64,000 nt of DNA from Clusia tigrina (lineage: Eukaryota; Arthropoda; Insecta; Diptera; Clusiidae): contig OV050031.1 in assembly GCA_920105625.2 (NCBI GenBank), positions 80,609,995-80,673,994 on the forward strand, written 5' to 3'. Below, one piece after another: positions 51,701-59,651 of the stretch (within the stretch, counting starts at the first letter, position 1; each line of letters begins with the position of its first letter). The notes under the pieces are model-generated. The model saw nothing but the letters and a program-made list of their open reading frames with translations. It was not told where the DNA came from and did not search any database. A program made the position numbers and the translations under genes.

Positions 51701-52337
51701 CCTCCATACCACACTTCTTAACCCCAGTCACGGTTCCTTCCTGCCATGACATTAATGGAAAAGTAAGGATTCTATGCTTATTGTTATCATAGAATGATAA
51801 CTGCTTATCGAGCGCATCCAGTATGGTGCGTCCCCAAAGATTATCACGGCCAATTATTCCATCAGCCGGGATACCTTTCCTATCCACTTCCACTGCGTGC
51901 ACTCTAAAACTCATACCCTTAACTCCACTGTGCCCTATTCTGAGCGACCCCAATGTCCTAATGCACCCTCCAAACGCTCCGTTAAGGGTTCTTAAGTCCA
52001 TTTGATTAATGTCTAGCCCCTTCCGTAAAACACTAGATTTTACGAGGCTAGTGTCCGCCCCTGAATCTACTAATAGCACTAGTTTTCCACTCGCTGCTTC
52101 CTCGCAGGGCATCTCGATGAAGGCATCACCTATCCTGCTCATAGCGAAGCAATGTCCTTCTGTTCCCAACATGGACGTGTATCCACTTCCTAACCCTTCG
52201 TGATATTGGAGAGCCTCTTGCTCCTCCTTCTCCTGGACTGTAGTTCCTACATTACTAGTCCCACTTACTTCCGGCCTAATTATTACTCTCTTTCTTTTGG
52301 CTTTCCAGTCTATTGGCTTCGACTGGGCCGCTGGAAG
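48771..52337 (-). CDS. pol: Pol polyprotein: protease, reverse transcriptase, RNase H, integrase
   Basis: This replicates and integrates the element and is made as a Gag-Pol fusion by -1 frameshifting. Coordinates start at the first codon after the slip; the first ATG is at 52172. There are 1188 residues without stops. Numbering from the slip: aspartic protease DSGADT at 91-96; reverse transcriptase about 395-570 with Asp458 in LDLASGYHQ and YLDD at 520-523; RNase H with TTDAS (Asp669), a Glu in TIEKE, YTDH (Asp735) and NADALSR (Asp778). The integrase zinc finger is HX6HX29CX2C (His851, His858, Cys888, Cys891). The catalytic triad is Asp920, Asp980 and Glu1016, a D-X59-D-X35-E spacing. A GPY motif lies at 1150-1152. 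It ends about 35 residues later, with no chromodomain. All catalytic residues are present, so the enzyme set looks functional. Confidence 0.97.
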   Translation of the reverse strand, partial: LPAAQSKPIDWKAKRKRVIIRPEVSGTSNVGTTVQEKEEQEALQYHEGLGSGYTSMLGTEGHCFAMSRIGDAFIEMPCEEAASGKLVLLVDSGADTSLVKSSVLRKGLDINQMDLRTLNGAFGGCIRTLGSLRIGHSGVKGMSFRVHAVEVDRKGIPADGIIGRDNLWGRTILDALDKQLSFYDNNKHRILTFPLMSWQEGTVTGVKKCGMEVVNGRSTRVVTMHVNTKLRTVVLHKQQLAEGVYMGETITHVDKGKVYACVLNASEKDYLMEEDFRPKFTSYDNFKEPNYRSVNQIKQVDIRKRMERLLESLRLDPSVNLEEKASIEAICTSFHDIFLLEGDQLTYTPEVEHEIPTRVDQAPINQKQYRLPQAHKDEVNRQVQGMLKDNIISPSISPWNSPIILVPKKGGAQGQKKWRMVVDFRKLNDATIKEVFPIPRIEEILDQLGHSRYFSTLDLASGYHQVLVDTQDKQKTAFSTGLGHYEFNRMPFGLTGAPATFQRLMNHVLTGLQGLDCFVYLDDIVIYGKNLQQHSQRLCKVLQKLREHNLKLNTEKCQFLRREVVYLGHRCSEAGALPDPQKVECVRNLAVPRNRKEVQAFLGLVNYYRKFVEGLAGIALPINKLLRKEAKFEWTERCQQAFERLKEIISSPPILAYPDFEQTFLLTTDASNEALGAVLSQGEVGNDRPIAFASRALSDTEKRYSTIEKEFLAIVWATKNFRAYLLGRPFKIYTDHQPLRGIANLKDQTSRLARFRHKLSEYDFEIIYKPGKKNLNADALSRVPQAQKVSVVQTRSKARSDKEKAERIQKDKVDATRDVSNAGIDTNEQAASSVEWLKDIKDIQAVLKGFHDSPLGGHQGFWKTHDRIRRVYGWKGMLKDIKKYVRSCPKCQANKSSRLTKMPMVLTDTPKQPFDKVHMDIVGILPETVSGNKYILTFQDDFSKYMACVAIPDAEASTVAKAFFDEIIARYNIPKILITDNGSNFVSKLFSETCKMLGIKKLHITPYHPQANGSLERSHRPLAEYLRSFAKEDGSNWDQWLTTAMHVHNNTVHVSTKQTPFRTLYGFDFNMPANLKRKCAPVYNADDPNKVQKYQLQRAHELVRENQECAKRVAREAYNKVLNPVVFHVGDQVLMKNQARRNKFSPVWIGPYVVAEIRSPVTTVVTIKGKNKKLHNNLLKLFHFRPHK

Positions 52338-52343
52338 TTTCCC
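52305..52343 (-). promoter_or_regulatory. -1 ribosomal frameshift signal between gag and pol
   Basis: The gag and pol frames overlap by 55 bases (pol frame open from 52364, gag stop at 52310). Within the overlap the minus strand has GGGAAAC at 52343-52337. In the gag frame this reads G GGA AAC (Gly764-Asn765), the canonical X XXY YYZ form also used by some lentiviruses. Ten bases downstream CCAGTC (52326-52321) can pair perfectly with GACTGG (52310-52305) around a 10-base loop. An alternative stem TTCCAG/CTGGAA (52336-52331 with 52308-52303) competes for the same bases. Slipping back one base enters the pol frame at CTT 52337-52335. Efficiency and pseudoknot formation are untested. Confidence 0.8.
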
Positions 52344-54631
52344 TGGTTCCTTTGCTGGGACTTTCTATCCCTGCATTCCGCTGCCCGATGTCCCATCTGT
52401 CCACATGAGAAGCATTTCAACCCCTGTTGGGTGTTGCCTAACCTTTGTCCACCTCTAAAATTCCAATTTGGTCGCTGCTGACCATTCCCCGTGTTGAAAG
52501 GATTTCTTCCTTCCGTTGAGTTGACTCGAGGACCACTACCCCTGCTGTCCCTTAAGGTTGGATCTGGGCGCCTCGTACCTGGCTGCCTTCTACTTTGATC
52601 CCATTTATTGTCTAATTGGCACTGTCTACTTGCCTCATGACCATATGTTTGGCACTCCATACAATAGGGCGTATTCTTGCGTGTAATGCATTCATCTCTT
52701 GTATGGCCTGGCCTATGGCAGAACGAACATGTGGGAGCCTTCTGTACAACCCCCCTGTGCGGATTTCTCTGATACGCGGCTCTGCTGTCGGAGATACCGG
52801 GATTATACGCTCCTCTGTATACGTTTGGGACGAAATTATTTCCTTCTCTATCCATGACAGCGGCAGTTAAATTGTCCTGTCTATTTTCCAACATATGTAT
52901 CTCCCCCAATCCGGCCGTACTCCGTTCCACAAGGACTTGCGCTCGAATTGCTTCTTCTACCAATTCCTCCAGATTTCCTGTTTTGCTATTCAGCATATGA
53001 ATTTTAAGAGCGGAGTTGCGGAGCCCCACTACGAAAGTCGTTAACACCGACTTGTCAACTTCGTATAATAACGCGGTATCACCAATGCCATCGTACTTAT
53101 TCTTGATTACTTCTTGGGCCATCATCCGAAGTGACTCCAAACGCCTGGCAAAGGCGCGTATGTCTTCCCCTGCCAGTTGTTTCCCGATTCTAATTTCTTG
53201 GGATATGTCTTCCAGAGTTCTCTCCTTTAGATAAGTTCTCTTCAGAAGGCCGTAAAGTTCATTCACACTGGCGAATTGTTTTGGCAGCACAAGGTTGTAC
53301 GCATCTCCAAATAACCTTTGCTTAACACAGTCAAAGAAGTCCTGCAACTCATCAGGGCCTATGCTTCGCTTTGCAAGTTCACAACCTTGAATGAACCTGC
53401 TGAGTTCGGACCTTAAATCTTCTGAAGCAGCACCAGTAAACACAGGTACTAGCCTGGACACGGTCTTTGAAATCTCCTCTATACCCATTTTACGTATTTT
53501 TGTTTTACTTATGACCGGTAAAACTTGAGCGCTATCTTTGTGGGTCGTTCCTAGATTCACTTCTCCCGGATCTGAGAGGTAATTGACCAATGACGGACTC
53601 AAACTAATTAGTCTTCGATCGGTTGTTCGTACAGGCGAAATACTGTCCACAGTATTGGGCCTGTCCTGTACCGTTACTGCTTCTGGCTCTTTTGGCGTAT
53701 ATCCCTTATTTTTATTAGTTACCGGACGTTCTGGAGTAAATGGCTCGACACCGATTTCCGATGCGTCAAATAAAAATCCCGCTTCACTTTCTCCAGTCAA
53801 TACTAATCTAGGCCTTACCACACGACCTATCCCTTCCGGAGTTAAATACTCCGGCCAGCGAACTTCAGGAGGCAATGTCAACACTGTCTGTGTAAATCCA
53901 GCCGATGCTGATTTTGATCTCTCCTTTCTATGTGGGTTGCTATTGGTCGCCCGTCCTCTTTTCAATCCTGCACACTCCTTTTCCAACAGCGTTGCTGCTT
54001 CCTCTGTTTCCGTCAATCTCTGAGAAAGTTCCTTTACCTTTTTCTCAAGATACTCTTTTTGTGCTCTCAAATCTTCTGTTTTCTTATGAAAACTGAATAA
54101 CTTTTCTTCTGTTCTTCTTTGGATTGCCGTAAAGGCTTGATCCGCTACTTCTAATGGTGACACAGCTCCTCCGGCATTCGCCTGCTTCCACAATTCCTGA
54201 GCTTCTTCCCTGCTTGTACTTGCTTCGAACTGGTCAACTATTTTCCCAGTAAACAGTTTCACCTCTGACTGTATTGATTTTAATCTGTTCCTTATTTCCT
54301 CGTCTGGCGAAACCAAACTCACTGTTTGTTGCCCTAGTCCTTCTAATTCAGAACTAAATGTATCTGCCCATTCGTTGACCAGACTATTTATGTAGTCTGC
54401 GTATTTTTCCGCAAAATATTTTCCCTTGCCGTACTCAACTGCGTGAGGCAACAACAGTCCGTGATTATTGTTGAACTCTCTCCCCAGATCTTGCAACTGT
54501 GTTATTCGCTTGCGATAATACACGTTGTCCTTACGTAACTTGCCGTCTTTCTTAAAGTTACGGACCAGCTTTTCAATCGTTTCGCCAATTTGTTCCTGTC
54601 TCAGCAGTAATCCTTGCGCTTCCTTCGTCAT
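52310..54631 (-). CDS. gag: Gag polyprotein (nucleocapsid/capsid) of Ty3/gypsy element
   Basis: This is a structural protein that packages element RNA into cytoplasmic virus-like particles. The start is the ATG at 54631 (context GATATGA, G at -3), the first ATG in a frame that opens just after the TAA at 54665-54667. The product is 773 residues. A charged heptad-like stretch at about 173-223 looks like a coiled coil. About 390-570 resembles a retrotransposon capsid domain. The C-terminal basic region has three CCHC zinc knuckles: 635-648 (CX2CX4HX4C), 657-671 (CX2CX4HX5C, one residue longer) and 740-753 (CX2CX4HX4C). It ends at TAG 52310-52312 inside the open pol frame. There are no internal stops. 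It is long for a gypsy-type Gag; the first 380 or so residues have no domain I recognise. Confidence 0.93.
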   Translation of the reverse strand: MTKEAQGLLLRQEQIGETIEKLVRNFKKDGKLRKDNVYYRKRITQLQDLGREFNNNHGLLLPHAVEYGKGKYFAEKYADYINSLVNEWADTFSSELEGLGQQTVSLVSPDEEIRNRLKSIQSEVKLFTGKIVDQFEASTSREEAQELWKQANAGGAVSPLEVADQAFTAIQRRTEEKLFSFHKKTEDLRAQKEYLEKKVKELSQRLTETEEAATLLEKECAGLKRGRATNSNPHRKERSKSASAGFTQTVLTLPPEVRWPEYLTPEGIGRVVRPRLVLTGESEAGFLFDASEIGVEPFTPERPVTNKNKGYTPKEPEAVTVQDRPNTVDSISPVRTTDRRLISLSPSLVNYLSDPGEVNLGTTHKDSAQVLPVISKTKIRKMGIEEISKTVSRLVPVFTGAASEDLRSELSRFIQGCELAKRSIGPDELQDFFDCVKQRLFGDAYNLVLPKQFASVNELYGLLKRTYLKERTLEDISQEIRIGKQLAGEDIRAFARRLESLRMMAQEVIKNKYDGIGDTALLYEVDKSVLTTFVVGLRNSALKIHMLNSKTGNLEELVEEAIRAQVLVERSTAGLGEIHMLENRQDNLTAAVMDREGNNFVPNVYRGAYNPGISDSRAAYQRNPHRGVVQKAPTCSFCHRPGHTRDECITRKNTPYCMECQTYGHEASRQCQLDNKWDQSRRQPGTRRPDPTLRDSRGSGPRVNSTEGRNPFNTGNGQQRPNWNFRGGQRLGNTQQGLKCFSCGQMGHRAAECRDRKSQQRNQGNFQRPSRSQ

Positions 54632-55728
54632 ATCCCAAATGCCAGAACAGATGTCGTATCCCAATTACAAATAAAAATCCAATAATTGTTAAAACTTGTT
54701 ACAATATTTTATTCTGTCTTACTTAATTATAAATACAAATTTATTTAAAAAAACATTCCACCGTAAATTCTATCTTAATATTCTTTTAACTTCCATCATA
54801 AGTTCTATGTTCGCTGTCTACCGGCGTCCATTAAGTCCTTCCATCAGTGCAAATTGGTTCTTGACTTCCCACAGATACTCCTTGATTTCCTCTCACCATC
54901 TTTTAATTCTCCCAAGAATCCATAGAAAAGGCCATATGTTTGTAAAAACCGAAATTTGATTTACCGGCAAAAGTGTCTTGATTCATTCCCGGAAATTTGA
55001 ATCCATATTTAAAAATAAACCCGTAACGTATGCGCCACATAATAATAGCATTTAAATGTTTTCTTCAACATTGCTACGCAAATCGTAGTTTCCGAACTAC
55101 AAAAAACTTTGATGCAACAACACGTGTTGTCTGCACCTCTTCACCTAATACCCTAAACTCAAAATGCCAAATATTTAAATCAATCTTTATTTTGATTTTA
55201 AAACAATATAAATTGAATCATATAAATGTCCCTACCGACAAACAAACACAAATCCCCTTTCATAACCGTACGAACCCTATACCGTGGCACGTTCTTTCCG
55301 AACCAAACCAACCGGTATACACAAGTTCGCAATTCAATAACGCAAAATCCGTGAATAAACAGACACGTCCCACATTCCCCGAGAATGCTGAAACAAAATG
55401 TATTAAAAAGTATGAGCCTAATCTCAGTGGAACAACCCTATACAACCTGACCGTAAGTAAAAATTTTCCTTTCGAATCGACCTATTATCACCTAACCGCA
55501 GCGGCTAATCAGCCCCAATGCTGCTTCTTCTGCATGACCGGCGCAAAAGCGCCCACACGGTCACCGAAGAATCGTTGACAAAATTCACTTAGATACTAGA
55601 ATGTCCTACCATAGACATACTCACCATTTTCGTTCCCTCCATCGCCCTCCTTTGGGATGGTTATCCTTATGGTTTCCTATTGGTGGATTCCCGCGTAGGA
55701 GTGCTCTTTTCCTGGCACTCGACGTTGG
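54632..55728 (-). other. 5' leader of the retrotransposon between primer-binding site and gag
   Basis: This is about 1.1 kb of AT-rich DNA with no conserved domain. It is long for a gypsy-group leader and may hold packaging or translation signals, though none could be identified. In the gag frame a TAA stop at 54665-54667 shuts the frame 33 bp before the gag ATG. A 182-codon open frame runs antisense at 55030-55578; it has no recognisable domain and I treat it as chance. Confidence 0.7.
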
Positions 55729-55746
55729 ATCCTACCGGCTGCGCCA
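55729..55746 (-). other. Primer-binding site, tRNA-Ser type
   Basis: Three bases inside the 5' LTR the minus strand reads TGGCGCAGCCGGTAGGAT. This is complementary to a 3' end ATCCTACCGGCTGCG plus CCA, which fits insect serine tRNAs as I know them. The 3' CCA complement TGG sits where minus-strand DNA synthesis would begin. Serine tRNA priming is known for several insect gypsy-group elements such as 17.6 and 297. Confidence 0.85.
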
Positions 55747-55749
55747 AAA

Positions 55750-56218
55750 TGTTGGGGTCCGTATCTGCTTGTCGGCGAGAGACGTCCTCTGGAATGTCCT
55801 GTCGCGGGAACCTGCAAAACCTACACCACTTTATTAAATGAGCACTGCACTGCTTTTGGTTTAAAACAACAAGAGAGTTTATTCTTAAAATGCTAGTTCT
55901 TATATACTATTTACAAATAAACATTACAGTCTACGTCTTCACTTTTCTGGTGTTCCAGTTACGCAATTGTTATTTGGTGTCAGTTGCTCAAGCCCGCTGA
56001 CCTACTGCAAGTAAAAGTGTCGTCGGTGCATTCTAAATGCCCCTCGTCAGCTTGACTGCGGAACTGTGACACCCTAAAAGTTTACATCATAATTAATGAA
56101 TAATTACTGTTCATTTTCAATATTTGCACCCTAAAAATATGTGCGTTCTTAATGAATTTAATAGGAGCCGGTGCTGTGAGTCAACTACGCGTAAGTAGCT
56201 TGATTCTAACTCACAACA
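55750..56218 (-). repeat. 5' LTR of the retrotransposon (469 bp)
   Basis: In the element's sense this is the upstream LTR. It starts TGTTGTGAG and ends CCCCAACA, giving TGTT...AACA ends. It aligns without gaps to the other LTR at a constant offset of 10,096 bp. One substitution was found: plus-strand T at 55857 versus G at 45761. It holds the TATA box that should drive transcription toward gag. Confidence 0.97.
55899..55906 (-). promoter_or_regulatory. TATA box of the 5' LTR promoter
   Basis: The minus strand reads TATATAAG here, about 315 bp into the 469-bp LTR, a normal place for the U3/R promoter. The same motif is at 45803-45810 in the 3' LTR. The transcription start site cannot be fixed from the sequence. 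Confidence 0.6.
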
Positions 56219-56222
56219 GGGG
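56219..56222. repeat. Target-site duplication, right copy (GGGG)
   Basis: The right flank begins with six Gs and then TCTGCTGCCTTCTC, the normal continuation of the satellite monomer broken at 45653. The first four Gs pair with the left GGGG. Confidence 0.85.
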
Positions 56223-57302
56223 GGTCTGCTGCCTTCTCTATGCCTATATCTACCCCTATCTGCATCAGTCGGCATCTCAGTCGGCGTCGCAGCCTCTGTC
56301 AGCATCTCTGTAGGCGTCTCTGTCGCTGCCGCTGTTGATTGGGGGGTCTGCTGCCTTCTCTATGCCAATATCTACCCCTATCTGCCTAAGTAGGCGTCTC
56401 AGTCGGCGTCTCAGTTCGCGTCGCAGCCTCTGTCAGCATCTCTGTTGGCGTCTCAGTCGCTGCCGCTGTGGATTGGGGGTGTCTGCTGCCTTCTCTATGC
56501 CTATATCTACCGCTATCTGCTTCAGTCGGCGTCGCAGCCTCTGTCAGCGTCTCTATAGGCGTATCAGTCGATGCCGCTGTCGATAGGGGATGTCTGCTGC
56601 CTTCTCTATGCCTATATCTGCTCCTATCGTCCTCAGTCGGCGTCTCAGTCGGCGTCGCAGCCTCTGACAGCGTCTCTATAGGCGAATCAGTCGCTGCCGC
56701 TGTCGAGTGGGGGGTCTGCTGCCTTCTCTATGCCTATATCTACCCCTATCTGCTTCAGTAGGCGTCGCAGCCTCTGTCAGCGTCTCTGTAGGCGTCGCAG
56801 TCGATGCCGCTGTCGATTGGGGGTGTCTGCTGCCTTCTCTATGCCTATATCTACTCCTATCATTCTCAGTCGGCGTCTCAGTTGGCGTCGCAGCCTGTGT
56901 CAGCGTCTCTGTAGGCGTCTCAGTCGCTGCCGCTGTCGATTGGGGGTCTGCTGCCTTCTCTATGCCTATATCTACCCCTATCTGCCTCAGTCGGCATCTC
57001 AGTCGGCGTCGCAGCCTCTGTCAGCGTCTCTGTAGGCGTCTTAGTCGCTGCCGTTGTCGATTGGGGGGTCTGCTGCCTTTTCTATGCCTATATCTACCCC
57101 TATCTGCCTCAGTCGGCGTCGCAGCCGCTGTCAGCGTCTCTGTAGGCGTCTCAGTCGATGCCACTGTTGATTGGGGGGGTGTGCTGCCTTCTCTATGCCT
57201 ATATCTACCCCTATCTGCCTCAGACGGCGTCTCAGTCGGCGTCGCAGCTTCTGTCAGCGTCTCTGTAGGAGTCTCAGTCGCTGCCGCTATCGATTGGAGG
57301 TG

Positions 57303-57362
57303 TCTGCTCCCTTCTCTATATATACTCCTATCTCTTAGTAGTTGACGCTGTGGATTGGGGGG
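57303..57362. repeat. Truncated 60-bp monomer at a subfamily boundary
   Basis: Heads at 57303 (TCTGCTCCC) and 57363 (TCTGGTGCC) are 60 bp apart. The head lacks the usual GCCTATATC part and the sequence jumps into the tail CTTAGTAGTTGACGCTG. This irregular unit coincides with the change from 44-45 kb-like variants to the right-hand subfamilies. Confidence 0.85.
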
Positions 57363-59460
57363 TCTGGTGCCTTCTCTACGCCTATATCTACCCCTCTCTA
57401 CCTCAGTCGGCGTCGCAGCCTGTGTCAGCGTCTCTGTACGCGTTTCAGTCGCTGTCGCCGTCGATTGGGGGCGGGTCTGCTGCTTTCTCTATGCCTATAT
57501 CTACCCCCTATCTGCTTCAGTCGACGTCTCAGTCGGCGTCGAAGCCTCTGTCAGCGTCTCTGTAGGCGTCTCAGTCACAGCCGCTGTCAAATTGGGGGGT
57601 TTGCTGCCTTCTCTATGCCTATGTCTAACCCACTCTGCCTCAGTCGGCGTCTCAGTCGTCGTCGCAGCCTCTGTCAGCGTCTCTGTAGGCGTCTCAGTCG
57701 CTGCCACTGTCGATTGGGGGTCTGCTGCCTTCTCTATGCCTATATCTACCCTTATCTCCGTCAGTCGGCGTCTCAGTCGGCATCGCAACCTCTGCCAGCG
57801 TGTCTGTATACGTCTCAGTCGCTGCCACTGTCGATTGGGGGTCTGCTGCCTTCTCTATGCCTATATCTACCCCAATCTGCCTCAGTCGGCGCCTCAGTCG
57901 GCGCCTCAGTCGGCGTCGCAGCCTCTGTCAGCGTCTCTGTAGGCGTCTCAGTCACAGCCGCTGTCAAATTGGGGGGTCTGCTGCCTTCTCTATGCCTATG
58001 TCTAACCCACTCTGCCTCAGTCGGCGTCTCAGTCGTCGTCGCAGCATCTGTCAGTGTCTCTGTAGGCGTCTCAGTCGCTGCCACTGTCGATTGGGGGTGT
58101 CTGCTGCCTTTTCTATGCCTATATCTACTCCTATCTTCCTCAGTCGGCGTCTCAGTCGGCGTCGCAGCCTCTGTCAGCGTCTCAGTCGTTTCTGCTGTCG
58201 ATTGGGGGGCCTGCTGCCTTCTCTATGCCTATATCTACCCCTATCTGCTTCAGTCGGCGTCGCAGCCTGTGTCAGCGTCTCTGTACGCGTCTCAGTCGCT
58301 GTCGCAGCCTCTGTCAGCGTCTCTGTAGGCATCTCAGTTGTTGCCGCTGCCGATTGGGGGTCTGCTGCCTTCTCTATGTCAATATCTACCACTATCTGCC
58401 TCAGTCGGCGTCGCAGCCTCTGTCAACGTCTCTGTTGGCGTCTCAGTTGTTGCCGATGTCGATTGGTGGGTCTGCTGCTTTCTCTATGCCTATATCTACC
58501 CTTATCTGCCTCAGTCGGCAGCTCATTAGGCGTCGCAGCCTCTGTCAGAATCTCTGTGGGCGTCTCAGTCGGTGCTGCTGTTGATTGGGGGGGGGGGTCT
58601 GCTGCTTTCTCTATGCCTATATCTACCCGTATCTGCCTCAGTCGGCGTCGCAGCCACTGTCAGCGTCTCTGTAGGCGTTTCAGTCGCTTCCGCTGTCGAT
58701 TGGGGGAGTCTGCTGCCTTCTATATGCCTATATCTACCCCTATCTGCCTCAGTCGGCGTCTTAGTCGGCGTCGCAGCCTCTGTCAGCATCTCTATAGGCG
58801 TCTCTGTCGCTGCCGCTGTTGATTGGGGGGCCTGCTGCCTTCTCTCTGCCTATATCTACCCCTATCTGCCTCAGTCGGCGTCTCAGTCGGCGTCTCAGCC
58901 CGGCGTCTCAGTCGGCGTCTCAGCCTCTGTCAGCATCTCTGTTGGTGTCTCAGGCGCTGCCGCTGTCGATTGGGGGGTATGCTGCCTTCTCTATGCCTAT
59001 ATCTACCCCTATCTGCCTCAGTCGGCGTCTCAGTCGGCGTCGCAGCCTCTGTCAGCATCTCTGTTGGCGTCTCAGTCGCTGCCGCCGTCGATTGGGGGGT
59101 AGTGCTGCCTTCTCTATGCCTATATGTACCCCTATCTGCCTCAGTCGACGTCTCAGTCGGCGACGCAGCCTCTGTCACCGTCTCTGTAGGCGTCTTAGTA
59201 GTTGCCGCTGTGGATTGGGGGGTCTGGTGCCTTCTCTATGCCTATATCTACCCCTCTCTACCTCAGTCGGCGTCGCAGCCTGTGTCAGCGTCTCTGTACG
59301 CGTCTCAGTCGCTGTCGCCGTCGATTGGGGGCGGGTCTGCTGCTTTCTCTATGCCTATATCTACCCCCTATCTGCTTCAGTCGACGTCTCAGTCGGCGTC
59401 GAAGCCTCTGTCAGCGTCTCTGTAGGCGTCTCAGTCACAGCCGCTGTCAAATTGGGGGGT
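57342..59460. repeat. Higher-order copies, offset 1860 bp
   Basis: The string at about 57342-57600 recurs at about 59202-59460. It carries a rare GGGGGCGGGTCTGCTGCTTTC junction, a CTACCCCCTATCTGC head and a GTCGAAGCCTC tail. The copies are nearly identical. Another pair with offset 721-722 bp lies at about 61960-62230 and 62682-62950. Confidence 0.75.
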
Positions 59461-59580
59461 TTGCTGCCTTCTCTATGCCTATGTCTACCCTTATCTCCCT
59501 CAGTCGGCGTCTCAGTCGGCATCGCAACCTCTGCCAGCGTCTCTGTATACGTCTCAGTCGCTGCCACTGTCGATTGGGGG

Positions 59581-59651
59581 TCTGCTGCCTTCTCTATGCC
59601 TATATCTAGCGTCTCAGTCGGTGGCGCTGTCGATTGGGGAGGGGGGCGGGG
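59581..59651. repeat. Truncated 71-bp monomer with interrupted G-tract
   Basis: Heads at 59581 and 59652 are 71 bp apart. The sequence jumps from TATATCTA to GCGTCTCAGTCGGTGG. Its terminal G-tract is unusual: G4, A, G6, C, G4 at 59636-59651. Confidence 0.85.

Larger units (their letters stand above)
45654..56218 (-). mobile_element. Complete Ty3/gypsy-type LTR retrotransposon
   Basis: This is a 10,565-bp element read on the minus strand. It has two 469-bp LTRs, a tRNA-Ser primer-binding site, gag, pol in the -1 frame, a polypurine tract and a 4-bp GGGG target-site duplication. The domain order protease, reverse transcriptase, RNase H, integrase is the Ty3/gypsy (Metaviridae) order; in Ty1/copia the integrase precedes reverse transcriptase. 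No chromodomain follows the integrase GPY motif, so it is not a chromovirus. RT and RNase H resemble the insect gypsy/17.6/297 group by eye, but clade placement needs a tree. No env gene is recognisable. The near-identical LTRs and intact frames indicate recent insertion. Its AT-rich sequence contrasts sharply with the surrounding satellite. Confidence 0.97.

Noticed and set aside
54632..54664. Gag start at 54664 (TTG)
   Set aside because: The first ATG in the frame is at 54631 with a good context; the upstream 33 bases follow a stop codon and offer no ATG.
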